Shown here: in pieces, positions 59,912 to 64,000 of the stretch
How positions within the stretch are numbered: the stretch's first letter is position 1
How the letters are laid out: each line of letters begins with the position of its first letter
Source: Paracentrotus lividus
Taxonomy: Eukaryota > Echinodermata > Echinoidea > Camarodonta > Echinidae
Direction of reading: 5' to 3'
Assembly: GCA_940671915.1 (NCBI GenBank)
Contig: CALNVZ010003429.1
Location: forward strand, 27,506,879 to 27,570,878
Length of the DNA stretch: 64,000 nt
Position numbers and translations under genes: made by a program
Notes under the pieces: generated by a model
Seen by the model: the letters and a program-made list of their open reading frames with translations, nothing else
The model's database searches: none
What the model was told of the DNA's origin: nothing

Positions 59912-62900
59912 CGTGCGTGTGTGGAAGAATGGAGTTTGGATTGTCTTTTTTGTTTTAAAGTGGAAGTCCACCCTGGAATTTATTGATTTATCATTTTGTT
60001 GAACAGAAAATCGAAAGAAATTTATCCACGAAGGTTTGAAGGAAATCTATAAAATTACAGCGAAGTAATGAATAATCCAAGTTTAAAGGTTGTGACGTTA
60101 CATGGAAAGGCCTTTCGTCAAGTATTTTGTGCAATGTTCGATAATAGCCATTTTAAACTAATATGTAATGTACTTACTCAAAAGTTGGCAAGTAGGAGTT
60201 CATGAAGTCATTGTGGGCTTGGTCATTTATGACGGCTAATCTCCCACCGATGGAAACACAGTGATCACTTGCATTCGTTGCCGTCATCTGCTCAAAGGAG
60301 AACCAATAGCATTCTGTTGCGTTTGATGACGTCGTGTACGGCACCATGTTAGGAGGGCAACCTGTTAAATGTAAATTGTGAAAAAAAACACGCCGCATGA
60401 TGAATAGCTAGAAGCGCTATGTCATCCATGGTCATGATCATCACCAGCAGTGAGTGGTGGACAATTACCCCCAAACAACTACCCCCACCTAAAATCTTCC
60501 ACCTAACAATAGGCCTACACCTAACCCTGACCCCTTTTCTGGGGGTAGCTGCTCTGGGGTAATTTTTTGTCACTGTGCTTTATCTTACTGTTTAATGATT
60601 TTTTAATTAATTTATTTTGTCTTTTTTTTTCTTCTTTTTTTTTTTTTTTTGGGGGGGGGGTAAAATTGAGAAAAAAAAATAAAGAAGTGTCGTAATGTAG
60701 TGGTCTTACCACTTGACTTGGAATACTATGGTTGTGAGTTCGATTCCCGGCACCGCCACTTATGTTCTTGACCAAGGCATTAAATCTACATTGCTTAACC
60801 CTCCACACATTGTGTAAATGGGTACCCGATATGCTTGAGCGCTACATACTTGGCCGCTCAGCTAGGTCTGGGGTAATAATGTGTAAAACATTCTTTGTAA
60901 AGCGCCATGAGCGTCATGCCTGAAGGGCCTGAGCGCTATATAAGAAGCCACCATTATTATTATTTTTATTATCAAATAAATCGAATCTTAGTCTTACCTG
61001 TATGCGGATCCACGATGCCCGGTGGTTGAGTCTGACATACTATACCACGCTCGTTGTCAACACAATCCTCATCTTTCCAGTCTCCTTTCCCCCTCGAGGT
61101 CAAAGTGCAGTCCTTTTCTACATCACCAGGTTTATTGTCCTCCCAATTGCTGTAAGAGATCGGCAGGTTGGTCTGAAGATCGCGAAAGTTGTCCTCTTCG
61201 TATAGGTCAGTAAAACCAATCCAATAATGCCTGCAAAGTCATGAAAACTCAATATTGTTCTGTTTTGATATTTAATATACGCTCGCCCTTTATGATTTAA
61301 AAACCACTCAGTGACTTTACGAATCAAAATCAGACATTTTTTGGCTGCACCCCCTCCCCTTATTCCTGGATTCGCCAATGTATAACTTTCAGTAGGCCTA
61401 TGTTCTCTAATTAGTCTCTTGCAAAGGGGCTTTTTCAATATACAAATTTAGTTTTGTTTTAGTAGATCCTTTGCTCACTTGATTTATAATAAATAATATA
61501 TAATATATAATAATATATAATTTTACTCTGTTAAGTGTTGTAAATATTCAATTAATTTTGCTTCATCCGGAATGATTATTTTGTATTCAAATGAATTCTT
61601 TGTAAAATAAAAATTCGAATTGGATTACGCATAAATTTAATAAAAACTAGCACTTACCCGTAATCTTGCACATCCAGATTGTCCACATAATTTTGTAGAA
61701 ACGAGTTTTCTGTTTCGTTGAAAATCGATGGCAAGTCTCCACCATACAGGTTTCTGCATTGAGAACGGGCCTCTGTAAAAATCCTAGTCCCCTCTCCGGA
61801 TGCGAAGTAGCAGTATCCAGTCTTATTACTAATGACGCCAAAGGAGCAAAACTCGCCTTGCACTGTCAAGAACAGTATACATGGAATAAAATGAAGCTTA
61901 CAAATTTTCAGATAAAAACAGTGGCGGATCCAGGATTTCATTACAGGGGGGGGGGGGGGGGGGGGCCAAAATCAGAATTTCAGATTTTGGTACACCCCAA
62001 TTTTTCCCCGTTATACCGGGCGAGCGAAAGGGGGGAGAGGGAGGGGGTAGCTGTTAATTTTTTTGTTTGGCCTTCCCTCAAAGAGGTCATCATGTATCAG
62101 CCATAGGGGTAAGGTTGGGGATCAATCGGCCCGCTCGTCTATTTTCACTTCGCTTTTTTGTTTGTTTTTTTCTTCTTTTTTTTTTCCTTATATTTTTGTG
62201 GGGGGGGGGGGCGGGGCCGTTGGGTCCCTCTGGATCCGCGCCTGTAAAAAGCTAATCGTGTTATCTCACTTGACATGAGACGGGTTTTAGACTAGTCGCG
62301 AAGACCTCTCTCGGAGATGTCTCCACGTCTAATGATTAGCGGGAAAATCCAACAACTTAGTATCTATTACATTTCTTTCCGACGCGAAGACGTTTCGGAG
62401 ACGCCTCGGAGATGTCTCTGAAAAGTCTATGTGACGTGAGATACCACGTTTTTAACGAGGCACCATCTTAAATTCCTAAAGGGAGAGGGTTCAAAGGGAA
62501 CACGAACGAGTCAGAAGGATGCGAACGTCAAAATATTAAAAACATTTAGACCATTCTTTTTCTCTCTCTCAAAGGATATGTAAACTATTCTTGAGCAGTT
62601 TGTGCGAAGTTCGCCCGGATAATTCTCCCTTGATTCTTTTAACATTCGCATTGTTCTTTTAATCCGCGTTTTTTTTTTTCTTATTATTTTTTTTTGTCGT
62701 GTATGTTGCCTTACCAGGTCATCCATGGTACACAAATGATATTTATCATTTTTCAGAATTCCTCTTAGTATGAATACGATTCCATCAAACAATACACATT
62801 AAGACGTAGACGTAAATTAAAATAAGTATCCAAAATATTTTTAACATCTTTAATCTGTAGTATGTTTCTTAAAACTCAGAAATCAGGAATATACTTACCG

Positions 62901-62950
62901 CCCAAAATCCCCAAAACAAGAGCAACAAACAGGGTTGAGATCAACGCCAT
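58094..62950 (-). CDS. Secreted protein with two C-type lectin domains and a Thr-rich mucin-like stalk
   Basis: Exons (minus strand): 62950-62899, 61862-61658, 61230-60998, 60361-60178, 59559-59324, 58947-58094. All internal junctions are GT-AG with matching phases; total 1764 nt, 587 aa. A 17-18 residue signal peptide ([17 protein letters not shown]) precedes CTLD1 (exons 2-3, six Cys, GYCYF...WIGFTD...NWEDNKPGD...DWKDEDC...VCQ). CTLD2 (exons 4-5) also has six Cys ([10 protein letters not shown]...AWIGVQQ...YWEVNYTNF...GGWFQFDC...YFIC). A stalk of about 280 residues is rich in Thr with 12-residue [12 protein letters not shown] repeats. Six Cys marks the long form of the lectin fold. Both domains lack the classical EPN or QPD sugar-binding triplet. 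The last exon may instead splice at CAAG/GTAATA (58114) to an unseen exon, so the C-terminus is provisional. Confidence 0.85.
58320..58565 (-). repeat. Coding 36-bp tandem repeat in the mucin stalk
   Basis: On the + strand the unit reads CACTCGTTGTTGTTTCGGTC plus AATATTGTAGTAGGGT. About seven units, with three nearly identical ones in the middle and diverged ones at the edges, encode [12 protein letters not shown]-type dodecapeptides. All keep frame. Confidence 0.88.
59324..59559 (-). CDS. Lectin gene exon 5 (second half of CTLD2)
   Basis: Begins after AATCAG; the split codon gives Asp. It encodes [40 protein letters not shown], and [17 protein letters not shown], the WIG, W...EP and C-C landmarks of a C-type lectin domain. 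The donor is AATG/GTGAGC. This exon has no starting ATG and is found by phase and homology. Its acceptor follows a run of A rather than pyrimidines. Confidence 0.85.
59750..59925. repeat. (TG)n/(TA)n microsatellite
   Basis: GTGTGT blocks flank a short TATATA block and an AGAGAG stretch, in intron 4 of the lectin gene. Confidence 0.92.
60178..60361 (-). CDS. Lectin gene exon 4 (first half of CTLD2)
   Basis: The acceptor ATTTAACAG precedes it, and the donor TTTGA/GTAAGT follows. It encodes [40 protein letters not shown] and [18 protein letters not shown]: the N-terminal Cys, the CY(W/F) strand, helix 1 with Cys, and the (G)RLAxIxxxxxxxF helix 2 landmark. Confidence 0.88.
60683..60975 (+). repeat. 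tRNA-derived SINE with (ATT)n tail
   Basis: An A-box-like GTAGTGGTCTTACC and a B-box GAGTTCGATTCCC (60,735-60,748) form the head. The body ends GGGCCTGAGCGCTATATAAG and CCACCATTATTATTATT. It lies in intron 3 of the lectin gene, antisense to it. The tail type matches the AAT block near 21,580. Confidence 0.8.
60998..61230 (-). CDS. Lectin gene exon 3 (second half of CTLD1)
   Basis: The acceptor GACTTTGCAG precedes it and the donor ACAG/GTAAGA follows. It encodes [33 protein letters not shown] and [20 protein letters not shown]. The position of EPN/QPD is KPG and that of WND is WKD, so classical Ca-dependent mannose or galactose binding is doubtful. Confidence 0.88.
61658..61862 (-). CDS. Lectin gene exon 2 (first half of CTLD1)
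   Basis: The acceptor TTCTTGACAG precedes it; the split codon gives Val ([10 protein letters not shown]). It encodes [40 protein letters not shown] and [11 protein letters not shown], with the donor TACGG/GTAAGT. The pattern C-x-G-Y-C-Y-F...A-x-x-x-C is the start of a long-form C-type lectin domain. Confidence 0.88.
61919..62244 (+). mobile_element. hAT-like MITE (CAGTGGCGGATCCAGG ends)
   Basis: The left end CAGTGGCGGATCCAGGATTT faces the right end CTCTGGATCCGCGCCTG, a terminal motif widely seen in hAT-type non-autonomous elements. Long G runs lie just inside both ends. A-rich flanks are similar but I could not fix an exact 8-bp target duplication. It sits in intron 1 of the lectin gene. Confidence 0.7.
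62268..62452 (+). mobile_element. GAGACGTCTC-family MITE
   Basis: CACTTGACATGAGACGGG on the left and GTGACGTGAGATACCACG on the right with GGAGATGTCTC/GAGACGCCTC words inside; a relative of the elements at 10,942 and 37,716. Confidence 0.5.
62899..62950 (-). CDS. Lectin gene exon 1 (signal peptide)
   Basis: ATG is the complement of 62948-62950. The 17 codons [17 protein letters not shown] plus one base end at the donor GGCG/GTAAGT. Too short to appear as an open frame of its own; found by looking for a secretory leader in the right phase upstream of VQGEFC. GGTTCTAG just upstream could be an acceptor of a 5' UTR exon. Confidence 0.85.
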
Positions 62951-62965
62951 ATTCCTAGAACCGAT

Positions 62966-63190
62966 GTGTCGGCTCAGTGGATAGAGCGTCGGCCTCATAA
63001 TCGGGAAGTCGTGGGTTCTAACCCCGACCGCGTCATACCGTGTCAAGACGTTAAAGGATGTGAGTCGCTGCTAAGCTTTTTGGCGCTTAACAAGAAAGGG
63101 ATAGAACAACGTCGATCTGGTCCTGCTCGTTGGCTGGCTGGCCCACGATCAATTCGGCAAAAAGAATTTCTGTTTCGGACATTAAAATTT
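62966..63190 (+). repeat. tRNA-Met-like SINE abutting the lectin gene start
   Basis: GGCTCAGTGGATAGAGCG (A-box) and GGTTCTAACCCC (63,014-63,025, B-box) flank an anticodon-loop-like CTCATAA, as in elongator tRNA-Met. An unrelated body with GGCGCTTAACAAGAAAG follows. The acceptor stem is only partly paired, so this is a SINE and not a tRNA gene. It is antisense to the lectin gene and begins about 16 bp upstream of its ATG. Confidence 0.75.
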
Positions 63191-63620
63191 AGGGCTTGAA
63201 TTCTATTTTCATTTATTTTTTTTTTTTGAATATTTTTAATTAAAACCCTATCTCAATTCCACTGTTAGAACTGTACCGACACCGACATAATGCATGTTCG
63301 TGTTATGATAGTTGGGCACATCAGCGGTACTCATCATATCGCGTCGACATCTGACAGAAAAAATCATTATGAGAAATATGACAGCCACTAATATCGAGCG
63401 TAACATTGACACTGCAGTCGGTCAGTTCGGTTACTATGGAAGAATCAATTAATTAATCAATGAATGAATTATCTTCTCCTCTTTGTTTGTCAACCGTGCA
63501 TTCAGGGTTTGGAAATATAAGGGCACAGATGGCAAAATTAAACAATGTGTAGGGGGCAACAATTTTTACATATATATTTTTTTTCAAAAACGTGTTGGCC
63601 AATGCTAAATATACGGTTCT

Positions 63621-63657
<37 letters not shown>

Positions 63658-64000
63658 ACCACATATCGTTAGTGCAAATGTCCTTTGGTCCGACGATATG
63701 ACTCTCCAAAATAAATGGCAGTGAGCCTTCTCCCCCCCCCCCTTAAAAAACCTTTTACAGGTCAACAGGCTGTAGTCCAGCAGCAGATTGCAATTTTGGG
63801 GCCTAACCTTGTTTTGGCGTCTATAGTTTTTTTTTCAACGGATTATGATTGCCTAAACCTTCTTTTCGAAGAATCCGATTGCTGACACTTTGTCAGCATT
63901 GAGCATTTTGAGATATGTGACGTCATACAAAATGGCCGCCAAATTACCCAATTTCCCTCTAAAATTGAGAAAATAGATGTTTAACATGGACATTTCAAGA
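63191..64000. other. Region upstream of the lectin gene
   Basis: No coding sequence recognised. A poly(A) tract lies at about 63,620-63,654 and a GTGACGTCAT word at about 63,917. I see no defensible promoter. Confidence 0.35.

Noticed and set aside
62966-63040. Functional tRNA-Met gene
   Set aside because: A/B boxes and CAT loop are present but the acceptor stem is imperfect and a SINE body follows; SINE head is the simpler reading.

Overview
This looks like AT-rich nuclear DNA of an invertebrate deuterostome. An echinoderm such as a sea urchin is most likely, by inference. Genes are split into small exons with GT-AG introns. The spaces between them are filled with TA-flanked inverted-repeat DNA elements (MITEs and foldback elements), tRNA-derived SINEs, LINE fragments, palindromic minisatellites and long microsatellites. 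I see no bacterial-style operon, CRISPR array, rRNA or true tRNA gene.

Layout. (1) 270-3000, + strand: the last two exons of a CLCA-family gene (calcium-activated chloride channel regulator type). They encode the end of the FN3 region, a Thr/Ser/Pro-rich mucin-like stalk, a transmembrane segment and a short tail. (2) 9017-45724, + strand: a complete tandem paralogue that I assembled from 12 exons. Every junction is GT-AG, phases agree throughout, and the coding length is exactly 3000 nt (999 aa plus stop). It has a signal peptide, CLCA N-terminal domain, VWA domain with intact MIDAS, beta-sandwich, FN3 and a shorter mucin-like tail. (3) 46.1-58.1 kb: intergenic, dominated by two giant foldback palindromes. 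(4) 62950-58094, - strand: a six-exon secreted protein with two C-type lectin domains followed by a Thr-rich stalk with 36-bp repeats (587 aa if it ends at the stop given).

Main biological points. In the complete CLCA paralogue the zinc-metalloprotease motif HEWAHLRWGVFDE reads RNWGYLRWGLFKE, so both His, the catalytic Glu and the Asp ligand are gone although the reading frame is open: a predicted pseudoprotease. A dibasic RRKR-S site, created across the exon 10/11 junction, lies in the linker near where self-cleaving vertebrate CLCAs are processed, so host convertase cleavage may replace autocleavage. The same gene stops just before a still recognisable transmembrane segment, so it is predicted to be secreted while its neighbour is membrane-anchored. 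Both CLCA genes and the lectin gene end in mucin-like stalks, which suggests a shared surface or mucus role (inference).

The 17.3-kb first intron and other introns hold nested elements whose empty sites can be read within the window. These include a 5.25-kb TA-flanked element whose arms have expanded into GGTAT/ATACC palindromic minisatellites, and two cases of one TIR element inserted into another.
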